Positions 20,177 through 29,105 of a DNA stretch of 64,000 bases are shown one piece after another; position 1 is the first letter of the stretch; every line of letters begins with the position of its first letter. Source of the DNA: Klebsiella pneumoniae (GTDB lineage: Bacteria; Pseudomonadota; Gammaproteobacteria; Enterobacterales; Enterobacteriaceae); NCBI RefSeq assembly GCF_000742135.1, contig NZ_KN046818.1, positions 4,159,447 to 4,223,446 on the forward strand. Reading direction: 5' to 3'. Under the pieces are notes generated by a model. That model saw nothing but the letters and a program-made list of their open reading frames with translations. It was not told the DNA's origin and did not search any database. Position numbers and translations under genes: made by a program.

Positions 20177-20836
20177 ATGGACTTGATTCACTTTTTAATT
20201 GATTTCATCCTGCATATTGATGTGCACCTTGCCGAACTGGTTGCCCAGTATGGCGTCTGGGTTTATGCCATTCTGTTTTTGATTCTGTTCTGCGAAACCG
20301 GGCTGGTGGTGACGCCATTCCTGCCGGGCGATTCCCTGCTGTTCGTCGCGGGCGCGCTCTCGGCCTTGCCAACCAACGATCTCAATGTCCACCTGATGGT
20401 ACTGCTGATGGTCATCGCGGCCATCGTCGGCGATGCGGTCAACTACACCATTGGCCGGCTGTTCGGCGAAAAGCTGTTCAGCAATCCGAACTCAAAGATA
20501 TTCCGTCGCAGCTATCTGGATAAAACCCACAGCTTTTACGAACGTCACGGCGGGAAAACCATTATCCTGGCGCGCTTTGTGCCGATAGTCCGAACCTTCG
20601 CGCCGTTTGTGGCGGGAATGGGGCATATGTCCTATCGTCATTTTGCAGCCTATAACGTGGTTGGGGCGCTGCTGTGGGTGCTGCTGTTCACCTATGCCGG
20701 CTATCTGTTTGGCGATTTGCCGGTGGTGCAGGAGAATCTGAAGCTGCTGATCGTGGCGATCATCGTCCTCTCCGTCCTGCCGGGTGTGATTGAGATCATC
20801 CGCCATAAGCGGGCGGCGTCAAAGCAGGCGAAGTAG
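20177..20836 (+). CDS. dedA: DedA family inner-membrane protein
   Basis: The 219-aa founding member of the DedA family. Members are proton-coupled membrane proteins, and some act as flippases that recycle undecaprenyl phosphate. Visible are hydrophobic segments at both ends, the [17 protein letters not shown] signature (about 40-56), and the conserved [21 protein letters not shown] block with its arginines (about 133-153). The exact substrate of this paralogue is not settled. An 11-bp hairpin follows the gene. Confidence 0.93.
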   Translation: MDLIHFLIDFILHIDVHLAELVAQYGVWVYAILFLILFCETGLVVTPFLPGDSLLFVAGALSALPTNDLNVHLMVLLMVIAAIVGDAVNYTIGRLFGEKLFSNPNSKIFRRSYLDKTHSFYERHGGKTIILARFVPIVRTFAPFVAGMGHMSYRHFAAYNVVGALLWVLLFTYAGYLFGDLPVVQENLKLLIVAIIVLSVLPGVIEIIRHKRAASKQAK

Positions 20837-20848
20837 TTTAGCCTGTGT

Positions 20849-20878
20849 TGCGCGTGACGGTGCAGAGCGTCACGCGCA
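20849..20878 (+). terminator. Hairpin after dedA
   Basis: TGCGCGTGACG (20849-20859) pairs perfectly with CGTCACGCGCA (20868-20878), 11 bp with an 8-nt loop. The T-run (CACTTTTTTATC) comes about 12 nt later, so it may be a weak terminator or a 3' stabiliser. Confidence 0.55.
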
Positions 20879-21021
20879 GCGGTTTGACCACTTTTTTATC
20901 CCATGTTCCGGGATGATATGATTTAATGTGCAACATTCATGGTCTGTAAGAGGCAAAAATGGCATTATGCGCCCCTTACGACAAAACTGGCATCGACCAG
21001 GTTCAGGCAGAAAGGTTATCA

Positions 21022-21942
21022 ATGAGCTGGATTGAACGAATTAAAAGCAACATCACTCCCACCCGCAAGGCGAGCATTCCTGAGGGTGTATGGACCAAGT
21101 GCGACAGCTGCGGTCAGGTACTCTACCGCGCCGAGCTGGAGCGCAACCTGGAGGTTTGTCCTAAGTGCGATCACCATATGCGCATGTCGGCGCGTAATCG
21201 CCTGCATAGCCTGTTGGATGAAGGTTCTCTGGTAGAACTGGGTAGCGAACTTGAGCCAAAAGATGTGCTGAAGTTCCGCGATTCAAAAAAATACAAAGAC
21301 CGCCTGGCGTCCGCTCAGAAAGAGACGGGCGAGAAAGACGCGCTGGTGGTGATGAAAGGTACGCTCTACGCGATGCCGGTGGTTGCCGCCGCCTTTGAGT
21401 TCTCCTTTATGGGGGGCTCGATGGGTTCCGTCGTCGGCGCACGCTTTGTGCGCGCGGTGGAGCAGGCGCTGGAAGATAACTGCCCGCTGATCTGCTTCTC
21501 CGCCTCCGGTGGCGCCCGTATGCAGGAAGCGCTGATGTCGCTGATGCAGATGGCGAAAACCTCCGCGGCGCTGGCGAAAATGCAGGAGCGCGGACTGCCG
21601 TACATCTCCGTGCTGACCGACCCGACCATGGGCGGCGTATCGGCGAGCTTTGCGATGCTGGGCGATCTGAACATTGCCGAGCCGAAAGCGCTGATCGGCT
21701 TTGCCGGTCCTCGCGTTATCGAGCAGACCGTACGCGAGAAGCTGCCGCCGGGATTCCAGCGCAGTGAGTTTCTGATTGAAAAAGGGGCGATCGATATGAT
21801 CGTTCGCCGTCCGGAAATGCGTCTCAAGCTGGCCAGCATTCTGGCGAAGCTGATGAACCTGCCGGCGCCGGTTGCCGTTTCGGAAGCGCCTCATGAAGGC
21901 GTGGTGGTGCCGCCGGCACCGGATCAGGAACCTGAGGCCTGA
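21022..21942 (+). CDS. accD: Acetyl-CoA carboxylase carboxyltransferase subunit beta AccD
   Basis: AccD forms the carboxyltransferase with AccA, moving CO2 from carboxybiotin to acetyl-CoA to make malonyl-CoA. The N-terminal C4 zinc ribbon is complete: Cys27, Cys30, Cys46, Cys49 ([14 protein letters not shown]). This ribbon also binds accD mRNA in E. coli autoregulation. The crotonase-like core shows [20 protein letters not shown] and [16 protein letters not shown]. An in-frame ATG at 20959 would add 21 unmatched residues; 21022 has AAGG at 8 nt and matches MSWIERIKS. The product is 306 aa. Confidence 0.97.
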
Positions 21943-21951
21943 TAAAGCAGA

Positions 21952-21982
21952 GGGCAGGGCCTGGCGGCGCTGCCCTTTTTTA
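21952..21982 (+). terminator. Rho-independent terminator after accD
   Basis: GGGCAG (21952-21957) pairs with CTGCCC (21970-21975), followed by TTTTTT. Confidence 0.8.
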
Positions 21983-22017
21983 TTCATACGCGTTAACCGT
22001 CAATTCTTACGGGCATC

Positions 22018-23286
22018 ATGGAAAAAGATCCTATTCCTCAGGCCACGTCGCCCCTGGCTACGTGGCTTTCTTATCTGGAACATCTGCACAGTAAAACCAT
22101 CGACCTTGGGCTGGCGCGCGTCAGCGAGGTCGCCGGGCAGATGGATATCGTTAAACCGGCGCCGTTCGTTTTTACCGTCGCGGGCACCAATGGCAAAGGC
22201 ACCACCTGCCGCACGCTGGAAACCATCCTGATGGCGGCCGGTTATAAAGTGGGGGTCTACAGCTCTCCGCATCTGGTGCGCTATACCGAACGCGTGCGCA
22301 TTCAGGGGGCTGAACTGCCGGAGGCGGCGCATACGGCTTCGTTTGCTGAAATCGAAGCGGCGCGGGGTGACATCTCGCTGACCTATTTTGAATACGGCAC
22401 GCTCTCGGCGCTGTGGCTGTTTAAGCAGGCGCAGCTGGATGTAGTGATCCTTGAGGTCGGGCTCGGCGGGCGTCTCGACGCCACCAACATCGTTGATGCC
22501 GACGTCGCGGTGGTCACCAGCATCGCCCTCGATCATACCGACTGGCTGGGGCCGGATCGCGAAAGTATCGGCCGGGAAAAAGCGGGCATCTTTCGCGCCG
22601 GTAAACCGGCGGTGGTGGGGGAGCCGGATATGCCGCTCACCATCGCGGAAGTGGCTAGCGAGAAGGGCGCGCTGCTCCAGCGCCGCGGCGTCGACTGGCG
22701 CTATGAGGTGGAGGGCGAAACGTGGTCCTTCCGCGATACGGCAGGGGCGTTAATACACCTGCCTCTGCCTCAGGTGCCGTTGCCGAATGCGGCGACGGCC
22801 GTGGCGGCGCTGCGCGCCAGCGGACTTGCCGTGGATGACGCTATCCTGCGCGCAGGGATCCGCGATGCGATGCTCCCGGGACGCTTTCAGATAATCAGCG
22901 ATGCCCCGCGAGTGATCCTCGATGTGGCGCACAACCCGCACGCGGCGGCCTATCTCGCCGGGCGTCTCAAAACGTTAGCGAAAACGGGACGCGTGCTGGC
23001 GGTTATTGGTATGCTGCATGATAAGGACATCGCCGGCACGTTGGCCAATCTGGCTCCGGAAGTCGATGCCTGGTACTGCGCGCCGCTGGAAGGCCCGCGC
23101 GGCGCGACGGCAGAGCAGCTGGTGGAACATTTGCGCTGCGGTACAGTCTATAGCAGCGTGGCGCAGGCGTGGCGTGCGGCCATGGCTGACGCTAAAGTGG
23201 AAGATACCGTGCTGGTGTGTGGTTCGTTTCACACCGTAGCGCAGGTTATGGAAGAGATAGACGCGGGGAGAATCGGTGGCGAGTAA
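22018..23286 (+). CDS. folC: Bifunctional dihydrofolate synthase / folylpolyglutamate synthase FolC
   Basis: FolC joins dihydropteroate to glutamate and later adds further glutamates to tetrahydrofolates. The 422-aa Mur-ligase-fold protein has the P-loop VAGTNGKGTTCRTLE (about 54-68), LEVGLGGRLDATNIVD, the SIALDHTDWLG motif, and the C-terminal DVAHNPHAAAYLAGRLK. Residues 2-6 differ from E. coli, but the start aligns. Its end overlaps dedD by 11 bases. Confidence 0.96.
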   Translation: MEKDPIPQATSPLATWLSYLEHLHSKTIDLGLARVSEVAGQMDIVKPAPFVFTVAGTNGKGTTCRTLETILMAAGYKVGVYSSPHLVRYTERVRIQGAELPEAAHTASFAEIEAARGDISLTYFEYGTLSALWLFKQAQLDVVILEVGLGGRLDATNIVDADVAVVTSIALDHTDWLGPDRESIGREKAGIFRAGKPAVVGEPDMPLTIAEVASEKGALLQRRGVDWRYEVEGETWSFRDTAGALIHLPLPQVPLPNAATAVAALRASGLAVDDAILRAGIRDAMLPGRFQIISDAPRVILDVAHNPHAAAYLAGRLKTLAKTGRVLAVIGMLHDKDIAGTLANLAPEVDAWYCAPLEGPRGATAEQLVEHLRCGTVYSSVAQAWRAAMADAKVEDTVLVCGSFHTVAQVMEEIDAGRIGGE

Positions 23287-23965
23287 GTTTCAGAACCGTT
23301 TAGTCGGGACAATCGTGCTGGTGGCGCTGGGGGTGATTATCCTGCCAGGGCTGCTGGACGGGCAGAAAAAGCATTACCAGGATGAGTTTGCCGCGATCCC
23401 GCTGGTACCGAAACCAGGCGATCGCGATGAACCGGATATGTTGCCGGCGGCAACCCAGGCGTTGCCTTCGCAACCGCCGGAAGGGGCGGCGGAAGAGGTG
23501 CGGGCGGGCGATGCCGCCGCGCCATCGTTAGATCCATCGCGTATTCCGGTGAACAGCAACAGCTTCGATGACGTTCAGGAGCCGGTGGTGGCCGCGAAAC
23601 CGCAGCCCAAGCCGCAGCCGAAACCGCAGCCGCAACAGCAGGCCGCGACGCCAACGCCGCCGCCGGCTAAGCCACAGCAGCAACAGCCATCGCAGCAGCA
23701 GGCGGCCCTGCCGGCGCCGACCGGCAAAGCCTATGTGGTTCAGCTGGGCGCGTTGAAGAACGCCGATAAGGTGAATGAGATTGTCGGTAAACTGCGGGCC
23801 TCGGGTTTCAAAGTCTATACGTCGCCTTCGACGCCGGTACAGGGTAAAATTACCCGCATCCTCGTCGGCCCGGATGCGTCAAAAGACAAGCTGAAAGGCC
23901 AGCTGGGCGATCTGCAGCAGATCTCCGGGCTTAGCGGGGTGGTGATGGGCTTCACCCCGAACTGA
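23276..23965 (+). CDS. dedD: Cell division protein DedD (SPOR domain)
   Basis: DedD is a bitopic division protein recruited to the septum by its peptidoglycan-binding SPOR domain. The 229-aa protein has one membrane segment (about 9-27, GTIVLVALGVIILPGLLDG). A long flexible linker follows, with a Lys-Pro/Gln-Pro run near 105-145 of low complexity. The C-terminal SPOR domain (about 152-229) begins KAYVVQLGALKNADKVNEI. The start is GTG at 23276 with GGGGAG 5 nt upstream, overlapping folC. Linker length explains the 9 extra residues over E. coli. Confidence 0.94.
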   Translation: MASKFQNRLVGTIVLVALGVIILPGLLDGQKKHYQDEFAAIPLVPKPGDRDEPDMLPAATQALPSQPPEGAAEEVRAGDAAAPSLDPSRIPVNSNSFDDVQEPVVAAKPQPKPQPKPQPQQQAATPTPPPAKPQQQQPSQQQAALPAPTGKAYVVQLGALKNADKVNEIVGKLRASGFKVYTSPSTPVQGKITRILVGPDASKDKLKGQLGDLQQISGLSGVVMGFTPN

Positions 23966-24054
23966 TTGTTTTTTCCGCCATGCGGAGAGAACGTGGCGGG
24001 GAGAAACGCCCCGCAAACCCTGTCTCAGCCGCCCTGAAGAGGCGAAAGGCAGTC

Positions 24055-24089
24055 TGGCGTTGAATGTTTTTTCAGCGCCATTTTTATTT
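24055..24089 (+). terminator. Rho-independent terminator between dedD and cvpA
   Basis: TGGCGTTGAA (24055-24064) pairs with TTCAGCGCCA (24071-24080) with one G-U pair, followed by TTTTTATTT. A second GC stem, GCGGGG/CCCCGC, lies at 23996-24014. This separates folC-dedD from the purine unit. Confidence 0.75.
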
Positions 24090-24110
24090 CTGTAGGGCAT
24101 GGAAATCCCT

Positions 24111-24139
24111 ACGCAAACGTTTTCTTTTTCTGTTAGAAT
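24111..24139 (+). promoter_or_regulatory. PurR operator and promoter of cvpA-purF
   Basis: ACGCAAACGTTTTCTT (24111-24126) is a canonical PurR box. TAGAAT at 24134-24139 is a likely -10, so the operator covers the -35 region. Hypoxanthine- or guanine-bound PurR would repress transcription, as known for E. coli cvpA-purF. Confidence 0.9.
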
Positions 24140-24181
24140 GCGCCCCGAACTGGACGACAGGGCGTAAATCGTGGGACGTAT

Positions 24182-24670
24182 ATGGTCTGGATTGATTACG
24201 CCATTATGGCGGTGCTGGGTCTTTCTTGCCTGGTCAGCCTGATCCGCGGCTTTGTTCGCGAAGCTTTATCGTTAGTCACGTGGGGTTGCGCGTTTTATGT
24301 CGCCAGCCATTACTACGCTGACCTGTCTGTCTGGTTTACGGGCTTTGAGGATGAACGGGTTCGAAATGGGATTGCTATTGCGGCGCTGTTTATCGTGACG
24401 CTCATCGTTGGCGCTATCGTGAACTATGTGATAGGCCAGCTGGTGGAGAAGACCGGTTTGTCAGGAACCGACAGGGTATTGGGGATCTGCTTCGGCGCGC
24501 TACGTGGGGTGCTGATCATCGCCGCTATCCTGTTCTTCCTGGACACCTTTACCGGGATGGCGAAGAGCGATGACTGGCATCAGTCGCAGTTTATTCCCTA
24601 TTTTACCCCCGTCATCAGATGGTTTTTTGAATACCTGCAAAGCTCGTCAAGTTTCTTGCCTAAAGTATAG
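24182..24670 (+). CDS. cvpA: Inner-membrane protein CvpA
   Basis: A 162-aa inner-membrane protein first identified as needed for colicin V production; later work links it to envelope robustness. Four hydrophobic segments are visible, with the family block LIRGFVREALSLVTWGCAF near residues 21-39 and GTDRVLGICFGALRGVLI near 97-114. It is the first gene of the purF transcription unit, 33 bp before purF, under the PurR box. Confidence 0.95.
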   Translation: MVWIDYAIMAVLGLSCLVSLIRGFVREALSLVTWGCAFYVASHYYADLSVWFTGFEDERVRNGIAIAALFIVTLIVGAIVNYVIGQLVEKTGLSGTDRVLGICFGALRGVLIIAAILFFLDTFTGMAKSDDWHQSQFIPYFTPVIRWFFEYLQSSSSFLPKV

Positions 24671-24703
24671 ACTTTGGGTCGTTGCTGAACGAGGAAAAGA
24701 CGT

Positions 24704-26221
24704 ATGTGCGGTATTGTCGGTATCGCCGGTGTTATGCCGGTTAACCAGTCGATTTATGATGCGCTAACGGTGCTCCAGCACCGTGGACAGGATGCCGCTG
24801 GCATCATCACCATTGATGCCAACAACTGCTTCCGGTTGCGTAAGGCTAACGGGCTGGTAAGCGACGTATTCGAGGCCCGCCACATGCAGCGTATGCAGGG
24901 CAATATGGGTATTGGCCACGTGCGTTATCCTACGGCGGGCAGCTCCAGCGCCTCCGAGGCGCAGCCGTTTTACGTTAACTCGCCGTATGGCATCACATTG
25001 GCGCATAACGGCAACCTGACCAATGCACACGAGCTGCGCAAAAAGCTGTTTGAAGAAAAACGCCGCCATATCAATACCACCTCTGATTCCGAAATCCTCC
25101 TCAATATTTTCGCCAGTGAGCTGGATAACTTCCGTCACTACCCGCTGGAAGCGGACAACATCTTCGCGGCGATTGCGGCGACCAACCGCCTGATTCGCGG
25201 CGCGTACGCGTGCGTGGCGATGATCATCGGGCATGGCATGGTGGCCTTCCGCGACCCTAACGGCATTCGTCCGCTGGTGCTGGGTAAACGTGACGTTGGC
25301 GACGGTCGCACCGAGTATATGGTGGCCTCGGAGAGCGTGGCCCTTGATACGCTTGGTTTTGAATTCCTGCGCGATGTGGCGCCGGGCGAAGCGGTCTATA
25401 TTACCGAGAAGGGCCAGCTCTATACCCGTCAGTGTGCCGATAATCCGGTCAGCAACCCGTGCCTGTTCGAGTACGTCTATTTTGCCCGTCCGGACTCGTT
25501 TATTGACAAAATTTCCGTCTACAGCGCCCGCGTCAACATGGGGACTAAGCTGGGCGAAAAGATTGCCCGCGAGTGGGAAGATCTGGATATTGACGTTGTT
25601 ATTCCGATCCCGGAGACCTCCTGCGACATCGCGCTGGAAATCGCCCGCATTCTCGACAAACCTTATCGTCAGGGCTTCGTGAAGAACCGCTACGTCGGCC
25701 GGACGTTTATCATGCCCGGTCAGCAGCTGCGTCGTAAATCTGTTCGCCGTAAGCTCAACGCCAACCGTGCGGAATTCCGCGATAAGAACGTGCTGCTGGT
25801 CGATGATTCCATTGTACGCGGCACCACCTCGGAGCAGATCATTGAGATGGCGCGTGAAGCAGGGGCGAAAAAAGTGTATCTCGCCTCCGCTGCGCCGGAA
25901 ATTCGTTTCCCGAACGTGTACGGTATCGATATGCCGACCGCCAACGAACTGATCGCCCATGGCCGCGAAGTGGATGAGATCCGCCAGATCATTGGCGCCG
26001 ACGGCCTGATTTTCCAGGATCTCAACGATCTGATCGACGCGGTGCGCGCGGAGAACCCGGATATTCAGCAGTTTGAATGCTCGGTGTTCAACGGCGTATA
26101 TGTGACCCGGGATGTCGACCAGCAGTACCTCGACTATCTTGACTCCCTGCGTAACGATGATGCCAAAGCGGTCCAGCTACAGAACGAAGTCGAAAACCTC
26201 GAGATGCACAACGAGGGTTAA
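24704..26221 (+). CDS. purF: Amidophosphoribosyltransferase PurF
   Basis: PurF makes 5-phosphoribosylamine from PRPP and glutamine, the first committed step of purine synthesis. It is 505 aa as in E. coli. Cys2 becomes the N-terminal nucleophile after Met removal ([10 protein letters not shown]). The glutaminase half also shows [11 protein letters not shown]. The phosphoribosyltransferase half carries the PRPP loop [17 protein letters not shown] (about 363-379). GAGGAAAAG precedes the start. A GC-rich terminator follows. Confidence 0.98.
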   Translation: MCGIVGIAGVMPVNQSIYDALTVLQHRGQDAAGIITIDANNCFRLRKANGLVSDVFEARHMQRMQGNMGIGHVRYPTAGSSSASEAQPFYVNSPYGITLAHNGNLTNAHELRKKLFEEKRRHINTTSDSEILLNIFASELDNFRHYPLEADNIFAAIAATNRLIRGAYACVAMIIGHGMVAFRDPNGIRPLVLGKRDVGDGRTEYMVASESVALDTLGFEFLRDVAPGEAVYITEKGQLYTRQCADNPVSNPCLFEYVYFARPDSFIDKISVYSARVNMGTKLGEKIAREWEDLDIDVVIPIPETSCDIALEIARILDKPYRQGFVKNRYVGRTFIMPGQQLRRKSVRRKLNANRAEFRDKNVLLVDDSIVRGTTSEQIIEMAREAGAKKVYLASAAPEIRFPNVYGIDMPTANELIAHGREVDEIRQIIGADGLIFQDLNDLIDAVRAENPDIQQFECSVFNGVYVTRDVDQQYLDYLDSLRNDDAKAVQLQNEVENLEMHNEG

Positions 26222-26239
26222 GCCGTTCACGCGTCGCGG

Positions 26240-26273
26240 GCCTGCCGTACCGAAAGGACGGCGGGCTTTTTTT
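26240..26273 (+). terminator. Rho-independent terminator after purF
   Basis: GCCTGCCGT (26240-26248) pairs with ACGGCGGGC (26258-26266) around a CCGAAAGG loop, followed by seven T. Confidence 0.9.
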
Positions 26274-26310
26274 CGCCCCTCAACTGTGCGTCAATAGTTG
26301 CGCCAGAGGC

Positions 26311-26316
26311 TATAAT
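26311..26316 (+). promoter_or_regulatory. Probable -10 element of ubiX
   Basis: A perfect TATAAT lies 41 bp before the ubiX start and after the purF terminator. No convincing -35 is visible 16-18 bp upstream, so the call rests on the hexamer and location. Confidence 0.45.
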
Positions 26317-26356
26317 CCGGCAAAGTCTGCGGCACACGCGCAAGGGGTAACAGAAC

Positions 26357-26926
26357 GTGAAACGACTGATTATTGGCATTTCCGGCGCCAGCGGCGCCAT
26401 TTACGGCGTGCGGATGCTGCAGGTGCTAAGAGATGTGCCGGATATTGAAACTCATCTCATCCTCAGCCAGGCGGCGCGCCAGACGTTGGCCATGGAGACC
26501 GACTACTCCGTACGTGAGGTGCAGGCGCTAGCCGATGTGGTGCATGACGCCCGCGATATCGCCGCCAGTATCTCTTCCGGTTCGTTTAAAACCGCCGGGA
26601 TGGTGATTTTACCCTGCTCAATGAAGACGCTCTCGGGCATTGTCCATAGCTATACGGATGGCCTGCTGACCCGGGCGGCGGATGTCGTGCTGAAAGAGCG
26701 TCGTCCGCTGGTGCTCTGCGTGCGGGAAACGCCGTTCCATTTGGGCCATCTGCGTCTGCTGGTTCAGGCTGCAGAGCTGGGGGCGGTGATAATGCCGCCG
26801 GTACCGGCTTTTTACCACCGGCCACAAAGCCTGGACGATGTCATCAACCAGACCGTCAATCGGGTACTCGATCAATTTGATATTAGTCTGGAGCACGACT
26901 TGTTTACCCGCTGGCAGGGGGCCTAG
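26357..26926 (+). CDS. ubiX: Flavin prenyltransferase UbiX
   Basis: UbiX attaches a dimethylallyl group to FMN to make the prenylated flavin used by decarboxylase UbiD in ubiquinone synthesis. The 189-aa protein has the Rossmann start LIIGISGASGAIYGVRMLQ, the SGSFKTAGMVILPCSMKTLSG motif, and RRPLVLCVRETPFHLGHL. The start is GTG with AAGGGG 10 nt upstream. The NtrC site for argT begins 4 bp after its stop codon. Confidence 0.96.
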   Translation: MKRLIIGISGASGAIYGVRMLQVLRDVPDIETHLILSQAARQTLAMETDYSVREVQALADVVHDARDIAASISSGSFKTAGMVILPCSMKTLSGIVHSYTDGLLTRAADVVLKERRPLVLCVRETPFHLGHLRLLVQAAELGAVIMPPVPAFYHRPQSLDDVINQTVNRVLDQFDISLEHDLFTRWQGA

Positions 26927-26929
26927 TGT

Positions 26930-26976
26930 CGCACTATAGTGGTGCATGAAATGTACGCTTGCGCTGCGGTGGTGCA
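26930..26976 (+). promoter_or_regulatory. Tandem NtrC-type enhancer sites for argT
   Basis: Two 17-bp sites fit the NtrC pattern TGCACT-N5-GGTGCA: CGCACTATAGTGGTGCA (26930-26946) and TGCGCTGCGGTGGTGCA (26960-26976). They are 30 bp apart, close to three helical turns, as expected for cooperative NtrC dimers. They lie about 170-200 bp upstream of a sigma-54 promoter. No gene lies between. Confidence 0.8.
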
Positions 26977-27131
26977 AATTTGTTGCCGCGATCAAATCCT
27001 CGACATTTATTTCGTCTTTTTGCGCTCAGGCGCTGCGGTTTCGCCAGTAATGCTGGTATCTTCCCTTTTAAGACAATCCTGCAACTTTATTTTAACAAAT
27101 TTAACCCTGTTCCCGGCACGCACCGGGAAGA

Positions 27132-27147
27132 TGGCACAAAAACTGCA
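27132..27147 (+). promoter_or_regulatory. Sigma-54 promoter of argT
   Basis: TGGCACAAAAACTGCA has the invariant GG (-24) and GC (-12) doublets 12 bp apart, the standard sigma-54 spacing. It lies 62 bp before the argT ATG. Together with the upstream NtrC sites it predicts induction under nitrogen limitation. Confidence 0.85.
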
Positions 27148-27208
27148 GGATTGATCGGCAATCACCATAACAAGCAACGCACCACATCACGACACTTAAG
27201 GGTACTGT

Positions 27209-27991
27209 ATGAAGAAGACGATTCTGGCTCTCTCTTTACTCGTGGGAATGAGCAGCACGGCCAGCGTGTTTGCTGCTCTGCCGCAGAGCATTCGCATTGG
27301 CACTGACGCGACCTATGCGCCATTTTCGTCGAAAGACGCGAAAGGGGACTTTGTTGGCTTTGATATCGATTTAGGCAATGAGTTGTGCTCCCGAATTAAG
27401 GTGAAATGTACCTGGGTCGGCAGTGATTTTGACTCCCTGATCCCCTCCCTCAAAGCGAAGAAAATCGACGCCATCATCTCTTCCCTCTCTATTACCGAGA
27501 AGCGCCAGCAAGAGATCGCCTTCTCTGACAAGCTATATGCCGCTGACTCGCGTCTGATCGCCGCCAAAGGGTCGCCGATCCAGCCGACGCTGGAGGCGCT
27601 GAAAGGCAAGCACGTCGGCGTGCTGCAGGGTTCTACTCAGGAAGCCTATGCTAACGACCGCTGGCGCAGCCAGGGCGTTGACGTGGTGGCTTACCAGAAC
27701 CAGGATCTGATCTATTCAGACCTCGCAGCTGGCCGTCTGGATGCGGCGCTGCAGGATGAAGTCGCCGCCAGCGAAGGCTTCCTGAAACAGCCTGCCGGGA
27801 AAGATTTCGCCTTCGCCGGCCCGTCCGTTAAAGACAAAAAGTACTTTGGCGACGGCACCGGTATCGGCCTGCGTAAGGACGACGCCGAGCTGAAAGCCGC
27901 GTTTGATAAAGCGCTGGGCGAGATGCGTAAAGACGGCACCTACGACAAAATGGCGAAGAAATACTTCGATTTTAACGTGTACGGCGACTAA
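27209..27991 (+). CDS. argT: Lysine/arginine/ornithine-binding periplasmic protein ArgT
   Basis: ArgT captures lysine, arginine and ornithine in the periplasm and delivers them to the HisQMP transporter. The 260-aa precursor has a 22-residue signal peptide ending SVFA-ALPQ. The mature protein shows [33 protein letters not shown], a cysteine pair seven residues apart (about 60 and 67 of the precursor), and the [26 protein letters not shown] ligand region. It is a close paralogue of the next gene hisJ, and the alternative names are separated mainly by order and by the sigma-54 promoter. Confidence 0.93.
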   Translation: MKKTILALSLLVGMSSTASVFAALPQSIRIGTDATYAPFSSKDAKGDFVGFDIDLGNELCSRIKVKCTWVGSDFDSLIPSLKAKKIDAIISSLSITEKRQQEIAFSDKLYAADSRLIAAKGSPIQPTLEALKGKHVGVLQGSTQEAYANDRWRSQGVDVVAYQNQDLIYSDLAAGRLDAALQDEVAASEGFLKQPAGKDFAFAGPSVKDKKYFGDGTGIGLRKDDAELKAAFDKALGEMRKDGTYDKMAKKYFDFNVYGD

Positions 27992-27998
27992 GACTGCT

Positions 27999-28026
27999 GC
28001 AGGCCCGCACAATGGGGTGGGCCTGC
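27999..28026 (+). terminator. Hairpin after argT
   Basis: GCAGGCCC (27999-28006) pairs perfectly with GGGCCTGC (28019-28026), 12-nt loop. There is no T-run, so it may stabilise the argT 3' end and allow partial read-through into hisJ. Confidence 0.5.
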
Positions 28027-28258
28027 CGCCAGGTTCGTATCCATGCCCCAAAAAGGTGCATCTAAACGCGCTGTGGATCATTTCAGTGCAAAAGCAGCCA
28101 GTTTTTTGGCTAAAAAATGCATAGTTAAGCGTTTCTGATGCAAAAAATCGGCCTTTCTGGTGCATAAATCTTTGCCCTTAAGGGGCGAATAATGGCACGA
28201 TAACTGGCGTAAATAGTTCTAATAAACCCGTTAGAATGACAGTCTGTCGAGGATAGTT

Positions 28259-29041
28259 ATGAAAAAACTGGCGTTGTCTCTCTCTTTAGCGCTGGCCCTT
28301 TCCAGCGTTTCCACGGTCTTTGCCGCCATCCCGCAAAAAATTCGTATCGGTACCGATCCGACTTATGCTCCCTTCGAATCGAAGAATGCGCAGGGAGAAT
28401 TGGTCGGTTTTGATATCGATCTGGCAAAAGAGCTGTGTAAGCGTATTAATACGCAATGTACCTTTGTTGAAAACCCGCTGGATGCGCTGATCCCCTCCTT
28501 AAAAGCGAAGAAAATCGACGCGATTATGTCTTCGCTGTCGATTACTGAAAAGCGCCAGCAGGAAATTGCCTTCACTGACAAGCTGTATGCGGCAGATTCG
28601 CGTCTGGTGGTGAAAAAGGGCAGCCCGGTAACGCCGGATCTCGCCACCCTCAAGGGTAAGCGCGTGGGCGTGCTGCAGGGGACGACTCAGGAAACCTATG
28701 GCAATGAGCACTGGGCGCCGAAAGGTATCGAAATTGTCTCCTATCAGGGGCAGGACAATATCTATTCCGACCTGACCGCCGGCCGGATCGACGCCGCGTT
28801 CCAGGATGAGGTCGCGGCCAGCGAAGGGTTCCTGAAACAGCCTATCGGTAAAGATTACCAGTTTGGTGGCCCGTCAATCAAAGACGAGAAACTGTTTGGT
28901 GTTGGCACCGGTATGGGGCTGCGTAAGGAAGACAACGAACTGCGTGAAGCGCTGAATAAGGCGTTTGCAGAGATGCGTAAGGACGGCACCTACGACAAGC
29001 TGGCGAAAAAATATTTCGATTTTAACGTATACGGCGAATAA
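28259..29041 (+). CDS. hisJ: Histidine-binding periplasmic protein HisJ
   Basis: HisJ binds histidine in the periplasm for uptake through HisQMP. The 260-aa precursor has a signal peptide ending [37 protein letters not shown]. It shares most of its sequence with ArgT, including [27 protein letters not shown] and the C-terminal [15 protein letters not shown]. The ribosome site GAGGATAG is good. A 14-bp hairpin separates it from hisQ, which fits much higher expression of the binding protein than of the membrane subunits. Confidence 0.95.
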   Translation: MKKLALSLSLALALSSVSTVFAAIPQKIRIGTDPTYAPFESKNAQGELVGFDIDLAKELCKRINTQCTFVENPLDALIPSLKAKKIDAIMSSLSITEKRQQEIAFTDKLYAADSRLVVKKGSPVTPDLATLKGKRVGVLQGTTQETYGNEHWAPKGIEIVSYQGQDNIYSDLTAGRIDAAFQDEVAASEGFLKQPIGKDYQFGGPSIKDEKLFGVGTGMGLRKEDNELREALNKAFAEMRKDGTYDKLAKKYFDFNVYGE

Positions 29042-29052
29042 TTCTCACGCCT

Positions 29053-29083
29053 CGCCATTGCGTGCGTTTCGCGCGCAATGGTG
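29053..29083 (+). repeat. Long perfect hairpin between hisJ and hisQ
   Basis: The segment 29055-29066 pairs with 29070-29081 as a 12-bp perfect stem with loop TTT, extended by a G-U and a C-G pair. In E. coli and Salmonella a REP element occupies this position and gives differential expression of hisJ over hisQMP. This sequence is not a typical REP but could play the same part. Confidence 0.65.
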
Positions 29084-29105
29084 AATGACAGACAGGGTAG
29101 GCAGC

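Noticed and set aside
23590-23710. Possible frameshift or repeat artefact in dedD linker
   Set aside because: The Pro/Gln/Lys-rich run keeps the frame and leads into an intact SPOR domain; such linkers are normal for DedD.
24764-25960. Long open frame opposite purF
   Set aside because: Antisense mirror of purF with His/Arg-rich, low-complexity translation; no ribosome site or homology recognised.
26939-27154. A 71-codon frame between ubiX and argT
   Set aside because: It covers the NtrC sites and the sigma-54 promoter, which explain the sequence better.
28193-28208. Sigma-54 promoter for hisJ
   Set aside because: TGGCACGATAACTGGC has the -24 box but lacks the -12 GC at the right distance; retained only as part of a finding, not as a feature.
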